NCBI GenBank assembly: GCA_022538095.1
Contig: JAKYXN010000055.1
Coordinates: 1 to 34,940 of the forward strand
DNA length: 34,940 nucleotides
Source of the DNA: Puniceicoccaceae bacterium K14
GTDB lineage: Bacteria > Verrucomicrobiota > Verrucomicrobiia > Opitutales > Opitutaceae
Reading direction: 5' to 3'
The position numbers were made by a program, and so were the translations under genes. The notes beneath the pieces were generated by a model that was given only the letters and a program-made list of their open reading frames with translations, was not told the DNA's origin and searched no databases. Numbering within the stretch: position 1 is the first letter of the stretch; each line of letters opens with the position of its first letter. Below, piece after piece: positions 23,541-33,624 of this stretch.

Positions 23541-26357
23541 TTATTTATAATCGTAAGAAAAACTAAGTGAAAATGTTCTACCTCTTTGGTAACTGTTGTA
23601 GGTATAAATTGATCCTTCGTACTCCTGAGTTAAGCTACGATCTTCATCCAGAAGATTGCTGATCTTGAACTTCATTTTCAGATTCTCGCGAAGCTTCTGC
23701 GAGGCGACAAAATTTAACTCCGAATAAGCTTCCTCATTCACATTTGGCGTACCTCGATCTCCCACAGAGTACAAACGCTCATCCGTATAGTTATAAGCCA
23801 GAGTTAAGAGCGTCCCCTTGGAAAATTGCTCATAGCTAATATCAAAGTTAGCTACCAGCGGTGACTGTCCCTGCAGCTGGCGATCCGCACCTACTATTTC
23901 CGAATCTATCAAGGTTAAATTACCTCCAACCACAACTCTACTCGTTTCGCTGGATAAAGCATTGATGCTCTTCCGAGCTTCCATTTCTATTCCTTCGACA
24001 GTAGCCTCTTCCGCATTAAAATATGTCAACTGCCCAGCATCAAAGGTTTGCTCAATAGGCTTCTCGATAGTTTTAGTAAAAGCTGAAATTGCATAAACTT
24101 CTCCGTCTTTTGGATACCATTCCCAACGCAAGTCGACATTATCAATGTTCGACATCTCAAGAAGCGGGTTACCAATAAAATTTTCGCCACCTACGTTATC
24201 AAAAGAACCAAATGGAGACAACTCACGAAAATTGGGGCGTGCTAGCGTTTTTGTTGCAGCAAACCTGAGATTCATTTTATTGTTCACTGCATAAGTAACG
24301 TTAAGGGCAGGCAACCAATCTTCGGATACTATACTACTATCATCGCCTAAAGGGTTCCCGAGAGCAGTAAAGCTTTGCAGCAAGATATCAGTGCTCTCAT
24401 GACGTCCCCCAAAAACCACTCGCCAATCTTCCGCAATATTAAAGTCCGCCATCAGGTAGACAGCTTCGACCTCTTGGAATCCCTTATATTGAGGAACGCT
24501 TGATGAGAAACCTCCAATGTAACGTTGTATTTCTCCAGATTCACTACCAATTCCAATATTTTCATCAGATAGGTAACTAGAAGGATCACCATCATAGGAA
24601 TTTTCTGGTCTGAAATCAAATATGGCAAAAACGTTTTCGGAAAAATCGCGCTCGTTTTCAAGTAGATCGTATCCGAACTTCACTTCTCGAATAATCCCAG
24701 AAAACGGCATCGCAAAATCGATTTTATACTGCTCATTACCTTCATCCAGCCTTCTCCAATAACGCCTTGGACGCGAAATATTAGATCGACCAGGAGAAAT
24801 GAAACGAGAACCATCTTCTGACACAGCGTCGTAAAAGAGACGAAAATCTGGCTCTTGCTGAATACTCTTCGAATCTGCCACAGACCAGTCTACAGTCATT
24901 CCATCGAACAAGTCCAAACGATGCTTACCATAAAGTTGGTTCATCCCAACAGTTCTCTCAGTGTAGTGAATATTACCAATACGGAAAATATCGTCATCAA
25001 CAGTCTCAGGGAAAGAGCCTGATCGAATAATCGCTTCATTCTGCCCTGATTGCGTGTAGGTCGTGTTCAAGCCAATTTCATGGGACGCATTAATTTGCAG
25101 GCCAATATTCACAACAGAACCCATAGATGCCTCATCGACACCTTTCTGCTCCTGAAATTCCTGAGTCGTTTCCAACTCTGTTTGTCCTGCAACAACATCG
25201 TATCTCCCAACTAGCCCATCGCTGTATCCAGAGAATGACCTCTTGTAATTCAAGCTCGTGACAACACCCAAATTCATTTTCTCTGGATCATCCGTTAAAA
25301 TGAATCGGTTGCCATACGACATAGAAAAAGAATAATCTAGGGGTGACTCTTCAAGATTAGGATATATTTGAGAATCTACAGCTCTAACAGCGTCATCGAT
25401 CACTTGCAACTGCTCCTCGTTCGCACTCCCTGGAAAAACAAATGCATCATCCATAAACAACTCACCAGGGATTGCCCTCGAACCATCATCTTTACCCAAC
25501 CAATCATCACCTCCGCTATTAGCAGTCGGCAAGTCCTCCAACGACGACTGATCATTATAGCCGATTCCAACGCTAAAACGCATGAAAGACTGATCTGGTA
25601 TAGACTTCGTCTTTATGTCGACATATCCTCCAGTAAAATTGCCTCCTAGATCAGGAGTAAAAGTCTTAACTGTTGTTATTGTATCAACAATCCCCGATGG
25701 AAATTGATCCAATTGCACCGCTCTTCTATCAGGGTCTGCACTCGGAACTGAAGTACCGTTCATCGTAGTGTTATTATAACGATCGGACAAACCTCGCACG
25801 ACCGCATATTTTCCATCTGAAATCGAAACGCCTGTCACTTTCGTTAAAGCATCTGCCGCATCACTCAATCCCAGCCTCCCAAATGACTCTGTGCCGATAG
25901 CATCGCTAACTGAAGCAGACTTTTGACGAATGTTGAGAAGCCCGAGATCAGATTCAGCCAAGACTTCTGCCTTAACAACGAACTCAGCTAACTCAACAGT
26001 ATCCGAGGTATCATTGTACATCGGAACATCTAGTTTAGTAATCTCGCCTGAGACTACCTTAACTTCAGTGATTCGAGCAGTTTTATAATATTCAGCGGTA
26101 ACAACTAGAGTGTATTCACCTTCTGGAACTGATGGGATGAAAAACTTTCCATCCATATTCGCAGTTGAGCTTTTCTGAAGCTCAACCACGGAGATACGTG
26201 CGCTATATACGGTCCCTCCATACTCTACATCCAACACGGTACCGGAAATAGATCCAGTATCTTGTGCATAGAGAGAGGGTGTGAAGAAGCTAGCGAAGAT
26301 CACTACCGACTTCCATATAAACGAACCAAGAGACTTTGCATTACGGGTGCTTTTCAT
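23541..26357 (-). CDS. TonB-dependent outer-membrane receptor
   Basis: A 938-residue receptor. Signal peptide residues 1-31 (ends FFTPSLYAQ); a carboxypeptidase-regulatory-like beta domain, residues about 35-110 (GSISGTVLDVEYGGTVYSAR, EGEYTLVVTAEYYKTARI); the plug, about 150-275 (DAADALTKVTGVSISDGKYA, VVRGLSDRYNNTTMNGTSVP); and a 22-strand-type barrel to the end, closing with GRTFSLSFSYDYK. The plug wording is that of the large Xanthomonas/Caulobacter-type group, often used for carbohydrates or other complex nutrients. The substrate cannot be told. An unusual lysine follows the final aromatic residue. Energisation would come from the Ton operon at 5.3-10.6 kb. It leads an operon with the beta-helix protein; five phased GTAAC repeats and a perfect dyad lie upstream. 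Confidence 0.93.
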   Translation of the reverse strand: MKSTRNAKSLGSFIWKSVVIFASFFTPSLYAQDTGSISGTVLDVEYGGTVYSARISVVELQKSSTANMDGKFFIPSVPEGEYTLVVTAEYYKTARITEVKVVSGEITKLDVPMYNDTSDTVELAEFVVKAEVLAESDLGLLNIRQKSASVSDAIGTESFGRLGLSDAADALTKVTGVSISDGKYAVVRGLSDRYNNTTMNGTSVPSADPDRRAVQLDQFPSGIVDTITTVKTFTPDLGGNFTGGYVDIKTKSIPDQSFMRFSVGIGYNDQSSLEDLPTANSGGDDWLGKDDGSRAIPGELFMDDAFVFPGSANEEQLQVIDDAVRAVDSQIYPNLEESPLDYSFSMSYGNRFILTDDPEKMNLGVVTSLNYKRSFSGYSDGLVGRYDVVAGQTELETTQEFQEQKGVDEASMGSVVNIGLQINASHEIGLNTTYTQSGQNEAIIRSGSFPETVDDDIFRIGNIHYTERTVGMNQLYGKHRLDLFDGMTVDWSVADSKSIQQEPDFRLFYDAVSEDGSRFISPGRSNISRPRRYWRRLDEGNEQYKIDFAMPFSGIIREVKFGYDLLENERDFSENVFAIFDFRPENSYDGDPSSYLSDENIGIGSESGEIQRYIGGFSSSVPQYKGFQEVEAVYLMADFNIAEDWRVVFGGRHESTDILLQSFTALGNPLGDDSSIVSEDWLPALNVTYAVNNKMNLRFAATKTLARPNFRELSPFGSFDNVGGENFIGNPLLEMSNIDNVDLRWEWYPKDGEVYAISAFTKTIEKPIEQTFDAGQLTYFNAEEATVEGIEMEARKSINALSSETSRVVVGGNLTLIDSEIVGADRQLQGQSPLVANFDISYEQFSKGTLLTLAYNYTDERLYSVGDRGTPNVNEEAYSELNFVASQKLRENLKMKFKISNLLDEDRSLTQEYEGSIYTYNSYQRGRTFSLSFSYDYK

Positions 26358-26411
26358 ATCTTTGTTGATTTTGTAGACCCCATCTAAAACCCCATAGAAA
26401 TGCGCATTATC

Positions 26412-26430
26412 AACGTGAAACTATCACGTT
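26412..26430. promoter_or_regulatory. perfect 7-bp dyad in the receptor promoter region
   Basis: AACGTGA-aacta-TCACGTT, a perfect inverted repeat, starts 55 bases before the receptor ATG. Read on the minus strand it lies immediately upstream of GATAAT, a possible -10 box (around 26406-26411), so it would occupy the -10/-35 spacer. It looks like an operator; the regulator is not known. Confidence 0.5.
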
Positions 26431-26450
26431 TACGAAGTTGTCACACCGGC

Positions 26451-26517
26451 GTAACGAAAGACAAATTTGCGTAACACTCACGTAACTTTAAACTAATTCT
26501 GTAACCATTTCCGTAAC
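26451..26517. repeat. five phased GTAAC direct repeats upstream of the TonB receptor
   Basis: GTAAC occurs in the same orientation at 26451, 26471, 26482, 26501 and 26513, each time preceded by C or T (CGTAAC or TGTAAC). Spacings are 20, 11, 19 and 12 bases, close to whole helical turns, so all copies face one side of the DNA. The CGTAAC-actca-CGTAAC pair at 11-base spacing has the layout of PhoB-type or other OmpR-family tandem sites. It lies about 95-160 bases upstream of the receptor start codon. Confidence 0.55.
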
Positions 26518-26676
26518 ACGGATGACACAATACGTCACCTAAGAGTGAGATAGACTCAAGTAACCCAAGACATTTTCGACCATTTTTAAATGCCTAGGAA
26601 ATATCATCCACGAACAACTTAATGATAAACACTATATATCGTTACATAGTCCCAAACTATCCAATATTTGGGCACA
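26518..26676. other. intergenic region between the receptor promoter and tRNA-Asp terminator
   Basis: The rest of the roughly 350-base gap between the receptor gene and tRNA-Asp. I see no coding frame or RNA gene in it. Confidence 0.35.
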
Positions 26677-26708
26677 AAAAAATCGCTTAATTTCTTAAGC
26701 GATTTTTT
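26677..26708. terminator. strong bidirectional terminator after tRNA-Asp
   Basis: A perfect 14-bp stem including its A and T tracts: AAAAAATCGCTTAA, loop TTTC, TTAAGCGATTTTTT. It begins six bases past the encoded CCA end of tRNA-Asp on the minus strand and would also stop plus-strand transcripts. Confidence 0.9.
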
Positions 26709-26713
26709 CAACA

Positions 26714-26790
<77 letters not shown>

Positions 26791-26810
26791 GTTCGTTGAT
26801 GAGGAGGCAG

Positions 26811-26838
26811 AACGTAGGGAGACCGATCTTCAAGTCAA
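26811..26838 (-). promoter_or_regulatory. predicted promoter of tRNA-Asp
   Basis: On the minus strand TTGACT (26838-26833) and TACGTT (26816-26811) are spaced by 16 bases. The expected start is about 14 bases before the mature tRNA 5' end. Confidence 0.5.
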
Positions 26839-27005
26839 GCGTTTGTTACAAAAAATAACAAAATTCACCCAAATTCTCGACAAAATCCTTATCACCAAAG
26901 AGTTGTGACTTATTTTTTTTCGCAGGCTCAAAAATCTTTATAATCTTTTTACCCATGATTGATTGACCGCAGAGCTTGTTAACGTACTACTTTTCCCAGT
27001 TACTA

Positions 27006-27602
27006 ATGTTCAATAGCGACTCATCCCAATTGGAGCTGTGGAATTCTAAAATTCCCAAGAAACTCGAAAGTAGCGATACCACATCGCCCACTCACTCTTC
27101 TGTTCAATCTGAACAAAACCTTGGCGAATTATTTCAAGGCGATTCAAATTACATGCCTGTATTGCAAAAGAGTTTCGCTACTTCACACCCGCTCAAAATA
27201 CTAATTGTAGATGATAATTCGATAAATCGTAAGATCATTCGTGTAATGTTGAGTAAGCTAGGCTACGAGTCCTCAGAAGCAGCCGACGGTCAAGAAGCTC
27301 TCACCAAGCACCTCAGCAATAAATACGATTACATATTTATGGATTTGGACATGCCAGTGATGTCTGGAGTAGAAGCCACTTCCGAAATTCGAAAACTAAA
27401 AGACACTGAAGGCGGAAAAGCGGAAATCGTCGCCGTAACAGCAAACGTCTCCTGCGACTCACGTCAGAAATGCCGCAACGCTGGAATGAACGGCTATCTC
27501 GAAAAACCAATTACAACCAGCGTCGTAAAGACTCAGATTCTTCAAAGCTGGGCGCGACTACGCAAACGAAAAGCCTTTAAGAGCAAAACGGTCGGGCTCT
27601 AA
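27006..27602 (+). CDS. stand-alone receiver-domain protein
   Basis: A 198-residue protein: an unstructured Ser/Thr-rich N-terminal part (residues 1-62), then one receiver domain. The acidic pair is at D69-D70 (ILIVDDNSINRKI), the phospho-acceptor at D113 (YIFMDLDMPVMSG), Thr145 (VAVTANV) and Lys167 (YLEKPI). All residues for phosphotransfer are present. No output domain follows. The wording (VDDNSINRKI, MDLDMPVMSG) is that of receiver domains at the C-terminus of hybrid histidine kinases, so it may be a detached receiver. No kinase is adjacent. The ATG at 27006 is preferred over the TTG at 26976; neither has a good ribosome binding site. It could act by protein contact or as a phosphate sink. 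Confidence 0.8.
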   Translation: MFNSDSSQLELWNSKIPKKLESSDTTSPTHSSVQSEQNLGELFQGDSNYMPVLQKSFATSHPLKILIVDDNSINRKIIRVMLSKLGYESSEAADGQEALTKHLSNKYDYIFMDLDMPVMSGVEATSEIRKLKDTEGGKAEIVAVTANVSCDSRQKCRNAGMNGYLEKPITTSVVKTQILQSWARLRKRKAFKSKTVGL

Positions 27603-27671
27603 GGCGTCTATACATCAGGCATTCAGCCGCCTAAGCCTATATTTTCTGTCTCACTCTTAGAGGCCCCAAAA

Positions 27672-27704
27672 AAAGCCAAGCATCAACTATCGACGCTTGG
27701 CTTT
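27672..27704. terminator. terminator between the receiver gene and tpiA
   Basis: A perfect 10-bp stem AAAGCCAAGC / GCTTGGCTTT with a 13-base loop. On the minus strand seven T follow the stem, so it mainly ends the tpiA transcript; on the plus strand it also closes the receiver gene. Confidence 0.85.
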
Positions 27705-27727
27705 AGGATTTAAAAACGAAACGCGAA

Positions 27728-28495
27728 TCAAGGAGCCTTCTTAGCCGCCTCAACCAAAGCTCCAAATGAAGCCGCATCCAAAGCTGCTCCTCCAATCAAA
27801 CCGCCATCGATATCCGCTTGAGCGAGGAGATCTTCTGCATTCGCCGGCTTCATTGAGCCTCCATAGAGGATCTGAACCTTCTCAGCAGCTGAGGCACTGT
27901 ACTTTTCGCTCAATAGTGAACGAATTGAAGCGTGTACCTCTTGAGCCATTTCAGGAGTAGCCGTTTTGCCAGTACCGATAGCCCAAACTGGCTCGTAAGC
28001 GATAACGACATCAACAAGCTGTGACTCCTCTACAGATTCCAAACCTCCTAGGAGTTGTGTTTTAACCACTTCGAGAGTTTTGTCTGCTTCACGATCCTCC
28101 AAGGTTTCTCCAATACAAAGAATAGGCTTAATTTGGCTCTCCAAGGCAAAGAGCACTTTCTCATTCACCAACACGTCGGTTTCACCGAAGTACTCGCGAC
28201 GCTCGCTGTGCCCAAGGATCACATACTTCGTGAATACATCACGCAACATCGCTGCTGAGATTTCACCGGTATACGCACCACTAGCCTTAGGAGACATATT
28301 TTGAGCTCCTAGCTTAACAGTTGAATCTTCGATAATCTTAGAAACACGATCAAGTGCAGTAAAGGTTGGGCTTACGACGACTTCTACTGAAGCATCCTTC
28401 CCCACGGCCTTGGCAACTCCACTCGCCAACTCCTCCGATTCCGAAGGAGTTAAGTTCATCTTCCAGTTTCCTGCTATTAAATATTTGCGACTCAT
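27728..28495 (-). CDS. tpiA: triosephosphate isomerase
   Basis: A 255-residue TIM-barrel enzyme interconverting dihydroxyacetone phosphate and glyceraldehyde 3-phosphate. All catalytic residues are visible: Asn11 and Lys13 (GNWKMN), His96 (ILGHSERR) and Glu168 (AYEPVWAIGTGKTAT), plus the phosphate-binding YGGSMKP and LIGGAAL loops near the C-terminus. Length is standard. It is the last gene of the gap-pgk-tpiA glycolytic cluster, starting 18 bases after the pgk stop, and is followed by a strong terminator. Confidence 0.97.
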   Translation of the reverse strand: MSRKYLIAGNWKMNLTPSESEELASGVAKAVGKDASVEVVVSPTFTALDRVSKIIEDSTVKLGAQNMSPKASGAYTGEISAAMLRDVFTKYVILGHSERREYFGETDVLVNEKVLFALESQIKPILCIGETLEDREADKTLEVVKTQLLGGLESVEESQLVDVVIAYEPVWAIGTGKTATPEMAQEVHASIRSLLSEKYSASAAEKVQILYGGSMKPANAEDLLAQADIDGGLIGGAALDAASFGALVEAAKKAP

Positions 28496-28513
28496 AATAA
28501 CTAATTTTGAAAA

Positions 28514-29716
28514 TTATTTTTGTTCCAAAGCGGCCACACCTGGAAGCGTCTTACCTTCCAAGAATTCCAAACTCGCTCCACCACCTGTACTGATGAATGT
28601 GACCTTGTCTCCGTATCCAGCTTCGTTAACCGCTTTAACAGAATCGCCGCCACCAATAATGGTAACCGCGTCTTGGTTTTCTGCACACGCTTTAGCAATA
28701 GCAAACGATCCCTTACTACACGCTTCGATTTCGAAAATTCCCATCGGCCCATTCATAAGAACGGTCTTCGCCTTTGAGATTTCTTCGACGTAAACCTTAG
28801 TTGTTTCAGGTCCTATATCGACGCCCTCCCATCCATCAGGAATATTTCCGTCAGGACCAGTCGCATCGACGTTGCCAACGGTCATGTTGTCGAAGTCGAG
28901 AGAATCCACGATCACGTTGTCGGTTGGAAGCAAGAACTTAACCCCCAACTCCTCGGCCTTGGCCAGGGCAGACTTAGCAGTCTCAATCGCATCTGGCTCG
29001 CATAGACTATCGCCCACAGTCTTCCCCTTGGCGAGAGCAAAGGTATACGCCATCGCGCCACCTATCAAAATCGTATCCGCTTTTTCGAGTAATCGGTTGA
29101 TTACAGTGATCTTATCACTAACTTTCGCTCCACCCAAAATAACCACAAATGGCTTTTCTGCGCTTTCCGTCTTATCGCCCAAGAATGCGAGTTCTTTTTC
29201 GATCAAGTAACCCGCAACAGCTGGCTTTAAATATTCAGCTACACCTGCAGTTGAAGCGTGGGCACGGTGAGCTGTTCCAAACGCATCATTGATATAAAGA
29301 TCTCCGAGCTTAGCAAAGTCTTGAGCCAACTCTGCATCATTTTTTTCTTCACCCGCGTAAAAACGAACATTTTCCAAGAGAGCCACCGACCCCGGAGCTA
29401 ACTCCGCCACAGCCTTCTCCGCAATTTCACCACGGCAATCTGGAACAAAAACAACTGCTTGGCCTAATTCTTCCGACAAAGCCTTGGCAATCGGCTCCAA
29501 GGAGAACTTTGGGTTAGCCTGACCCTTTGGGCGTCCCAAGTGGCTCAACAGAACAGCAGTGCCGCCTTCGGAAATCACTTTTTTGATCGTTGGCAACGCC
29601 CCGTAAATACGAGTTTTGTCTGTGATCTCTCCGTTTTTCAACGGCACGTTAAAATCTACGCGGATTACCGCTTTCTTACCTTTAAGGTCAATATCGTCGA
29701 TTGTTTTAGTCGCCAT
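28514..29716 (-). CDS. pgk: phosphoglycerate kinase
   Basis: A 400-residue cytoplasmic enzyme that transfers phosphate from 1,3-bisphosphoglycerate to ADP. Family signatures: the substrate loop VIRVDFNVPLKNGEITDKTR (residues 18-37), LSHLGRPKG near residue 60, the arginine block ENVRFYAGEEKN, the ATP-side KVSDKITVI and the C-terminal glycine-rich IIGGGDSVKAV. Length is normal. It lies between gap and tpiA. A hairpin terminator separates it from gap, so it probably receives part of its transcripts from readthrough or from its own promoter in the 140-base gap. Confidence 0.97.
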   Translation of the reverse strand: MATKTIDDIDLKGKKAVIRVDFNVPLKNGEITDKTRIYGALPTIKKVISEGGTAVLLSHLGRPKGQANPKFSLEPIAKALSEELGQAVVFVPDCRGEIAEKAVAELAPGSVALLENVRFYAGEEKNDAELAQDFAKLGDLYINDAFGTAHRAHASTAGVAEYLKPAVAGYLIEKELAFLGDKTESAEKPFVVILGGAKVSDKITVINRLLEKADTILIGGAMAYTFALAKGKTVGDSLCEPDAIETAKSALAKAEELGVKFLLPTDNVIVDSLDFDNMTVGNVDATGPDGNIPDGWEGVDIGPETTKVYVEEISKAKTVLMNGPMGIFEIEACSKGSFAIAKACAENQDAVTIIGGGDSVKAVNEAGYGDKVTFISTGGGASLEFLEGKTLPGVAALEQK

Positions 29717-29788
29717 GGCGATAAATGCCCCGATTCACTGGGGTCTCTTGTGTGTTTACTGTTTTCGTTTTCAGTTACGTTGCGAAAA

Positions 29789-29830
29789 TAAAAAAGTCCC
29801 TTGCCCACGCACGGGCGCAAGCAAAGGACT
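29789..29830 (-). terminator. terminator between gap and pgk
   Basis: On the minus strand AGTCC ... GGACT encloses an inner stem GCCC-gtgcgt-GGGC and is followed by TTTTTTATTTT. It lies just past the gap stop, before pgk, and could set a higher level for gap than for pgk and tpiA. Confidence 0.7.
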
Positions 29831-29856
29831 GTAAAATCAATTAACTCATGAAGGTA

Positions 29857-30930
<1,074 letters not shown>

Positions 30931-31039
30931 CTATGTTTTGAATTGCTCCGGGAAAACAGTAAATTTTCCGTCAAGCAACTTGCAGCAAATGAACAACATT
31001 AAATTAAATCAAGCGTATAGAAGAGTTATTCTTAAATAA

Positions 31040-33496
31040 TTACAAATTTGTAAGCCATAGACCACAGGCTAATGGCGGAAGGTAGATTCCCTTATCGACT
31101 TCTACTGAATACGGTGATCCTTTAATTCCCCAAACCCTTTCATGATCAGCAACTTGCGTCCAATCAAAATCCGCCCACTTTCCAATTTCCAAGTTTAAGG
31201 GCATTTCCTCAGGGTTTGCCGCGAAAAGCAAACGCTGCTCCCCCAACTCCCCAGAAGCATTGTACACACACGCAAATGCGTGTCGGTGATGAGCATAAAT
31301 GAACTCGAAATACCCTTCGCCAGGATTCTCGTACAACCTCACAAGTTTACCAACATCAGACAAGCGCAGCTCTATCCACGCTCTAAAATATTCGCTCGTA
31401 TTGGGGTAAGCCCCTTGCCTGCTGTAGTTAAGGGCATTTCGTGGACCGTCCTGGTACGTATTGTTAACTCCTTGCTTCGATCCCAAAAAGTCCATCCCTG
31501 CATGCAGCATGGGCATACCGATCGACATCATCAGCATTGAGATCATCATATGCGTTCGTCGAATATCATTATGAGCCGGGTTCGAACCATCGTAGTTTGC
31601 TCTTTCGGTTATATTATCGATCCACACGCGATCGTCGTGTGACTCCACATAATTAATGGTCTGGGCCGGCCAAGTCGCATAATGATCAGGCGAGCCTTTC
31701 AAAAAGTAAGTGATACCATCATGGCCATAGTCGCCTCGCACATATTTTTTCAAAGCCTCACGATAACCGTCATTCCAAGACGAATACGATGTATCCCTAA
31801 GGTCTTTTCCGATATGCCCTCTAAAGCTCCACGGCTCTGCAATCAGGATAATGTCTGGCTTGATCGCCTGTAGCTCTTTCTCCACTTCAACCAACGCGTC
31901 CTTACCCACCAAATCCGCGAGATCGAACCGAAACCCATCCACTCCATAAAACTCGACGAGATGCTTTAAACTATCCACCAACAGCCTGCGAGACATCCGC
32001 GTATCACAATTCAAATCATTGCCACAGCCACTCCAATTCATCAAGTGGCCCTCGGCGTTCAGATTAAAATAATACATCTTATCAATCCGCATTAAGTGAG
32101 CCGGTTCACCCACGTGATTGTAAACGACATCCAAAATCACTACCATTTCTTGTTCGTGAATAGCGGATACAAGATCGCGAAACTCTTCTATCTGCGATCC
32201 ATGCTTCGGATCGCTCGCATACGAGCTCGCAGGAGAGAAAAAGTTCGCAGTCATATACCCCCAATGGTACTCCTCATAGGATTGACTATCGTTCTCTTGG
32301 ATTGGTTGTAACTCAAGAGCATTCACACCCAACTTTGATGGATAAAATGAATCCGAACGCGCATATTCCGCAAGCTGCTTAAAGCCATTCGGCTTACCCT
32401 CGGGCGTCGCAAATTTGGTATTCGCAACCAAATCACGCGTATGCGCTTCCAAGACGACCAGATCATGCCACCAGATATTTTTCGTTAACGGGACCTTCTT
32501 CGCTTGTACCTGTGACTCATCCACCACGATAGCAGGACCTACACGAGACACGCACGCCTTCGCATACGGGTCCAAAACATTTATCGACGGATCGAACATC
32601 CCAAACTCATCATTTGGCCCATCCAAACGGAACCAATAATACGCTCCAGCAAGGTTACGATCGATTTTGACCTCCCACGAATGATCTTTGCAATGATTCA
32701 TCAGTATCCATTCAACGGATTCTTGATTATCTATGTCATGCAAAATTCCGACCTTCACCCACTTTGCACGTGGAGCGAAAAGCCTAAATACCGTCTTGTT
32801 TTGGGAAACGATAGCCCCCAAAGGCTTATCAGTACCCAATTGATAAAAAAAACTGCCTAATTTAATGCAGGCTCGTTGGCTTTCTTCTTGATAGCGACAA
32901 TGGTACAAGAGGTGGTATTTCTCGCTCAATTTTATTGGTTCAATCACCTCAAACTCAAACCGATGACGCCCTGTTTGCTTTCGATTAAAAGTATAATTCC
33001 AGCTACCATTTCCATCAGACACCGCCGTCATCGAAGAGCTACTTACAGGAAACCAAACTCCATCGCCTGTTACAAACTTGAAATAACTAACCTCGTCTCC
33101 TCCAAGTGCTTCTAAGTCAACTTTTAGCATGAAGACCGAGCGTCCATCAAGCGTCGAACGGCTCAGTTTCCACGCCTCATCCCCAACTGCTTTCTGCCAC
33201 CCATTGAAACTCCCGACTAAATATACATCCTTTTCGGTGCAGTCAATGTGTTCGTGGTTCGCGGGATCGAGTACAAATACAGCTTTGCCATCATAACCCA
33301 CATAGTATCGGCTTTCGCGAGCAAATTCACTTGGAAGCATTTTCTTAAAACGCATGGCCGATAACGGCTTCCCTTCCATGCGCACTGGCGGTAAACGAAC
33401 TGCTCGCCAATCTTTGGCGAGCTCTATTATGCCACTTCGAACTGATGTGAAGTAGGCACGCTTTATGGAGTTGGATTTAGGATCTTCTGTTGGCAT
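31040..33496 (-). CDS. GH13 alpha-glucan debranching enzyme (pullulanase type I-like)
   Basis: An 818-residue enzyme expected to cut alpha-1,6 bonds in glycogen or pullulan-like glucans. Two N-terminal beta modules are visible: a glycogen-binding-like one (about 90-175, VYLVGSFNGWQKA ... SYFKFVTGDGVWF) and a CBM48-like one (about 225-300, AIVSQNKTVFRLFAPRAKWV). The GH13 barrel follows: DVVYNHVGE, GFRFDLADL with the nucleophile Asp525, ILIAEPWSF with the acid/base Glu554, and NYVESHDD with Asp621. YHWGYMTANFFSPASSYAS is the debranching-type segment before the barrel core. No signal peptide, so it is probably cytoplasmic and handles stored glucan. ATG 33496 is chosen for its purine-rich GAGAGAGA upstream; a TTG at 33547 is less likely. 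Confidence 0.88.
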   Translation of the reverse strand: MPTEDPKSNSIKRAYFTSVRSGIIELAKDWRAVRLPPVRMEGKPLSAMRFKKMLPSEFARESRYYVGYDGKAVFVLDPANHEHIDCTEKDVYLVGSFNGWQKAVGDEAWKLSRSTLDGRSVFMLKVDLEALGGDEVSYFKFVTGDGVWFPVSSSSMTAVSDGNGSWNYTFNRKQTGRHRFEFEVIEPIKLSEKYHLLYHCRYQEESQRACIKLGSFFYQLGTDKPLGAIVSQNKTVFRLFAPRAKWVKVGILHDIDNQESVEWILMNHCKDHSWEVKIDRNLAGAYYWFRLDGPNDEFGMFDPSINVLDPYAKACVSRVGPAIVVDESQVQAKKVPLTKNIWWHDLVVLEAHTRDLVANTKFATPEGKPNGFKQLAEYARSDSFYPSKLGVNALELQPIQENDSQSYEEYHWGYMTANFFSPASSYASDPKHGSQIEEFRDLVSAIHEQEMVVILDVVYNHVGEPAHLMRIDKMYYFNLNAEGHLMNWSGCGNDLNCDTRMSRRLLVDSLKHLVEFYGVDGFRFDLADLVGKDALVEVEKELQAIKPDIILIAEPWSFRGHIGKDLRDTSYSSWNDGYREALKKYVRGDYGHDGITYFLKGSPDHYATWPAQTINYVESHDDRVWIDNITERANYDGSNPAHNDIRRTHMMISMLMMSIGMPMLHAGMDFLGSKQGVNNTYQDGPRNALNYSRQGAYPNTSEYFRAWIELRLSDVGKLVRLYENPGEGYFEFIYAHHRHAFACVYNASGELGEQRLLFAANPEEMPLNLEIGKWADFDWTQVADHERVWGIKGSPYSVEVDKGIYLPPLACGLWLTNL

Positions 33497-33624
33497 AATC
33501 TCTCTCGACTTCCCTCCACCATTTATCGTGCCAGCAATCAGAGGCAAGCTACATACGGTAGATCGCCTCCCAAACTCACGGTTTATGCCCCGTTTGATAA
33601 TTCTTTTATGCTCAAGCCGCCCAC

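Noticed and set aside
26903-26944. promoter for the receiver-domain gene (TTGTGA ... TATAAT)
   Set aside because: TATAAT at 26939-26944 is good, but the -35-like hexamer is 30 bases away, too far for a standard promoter.
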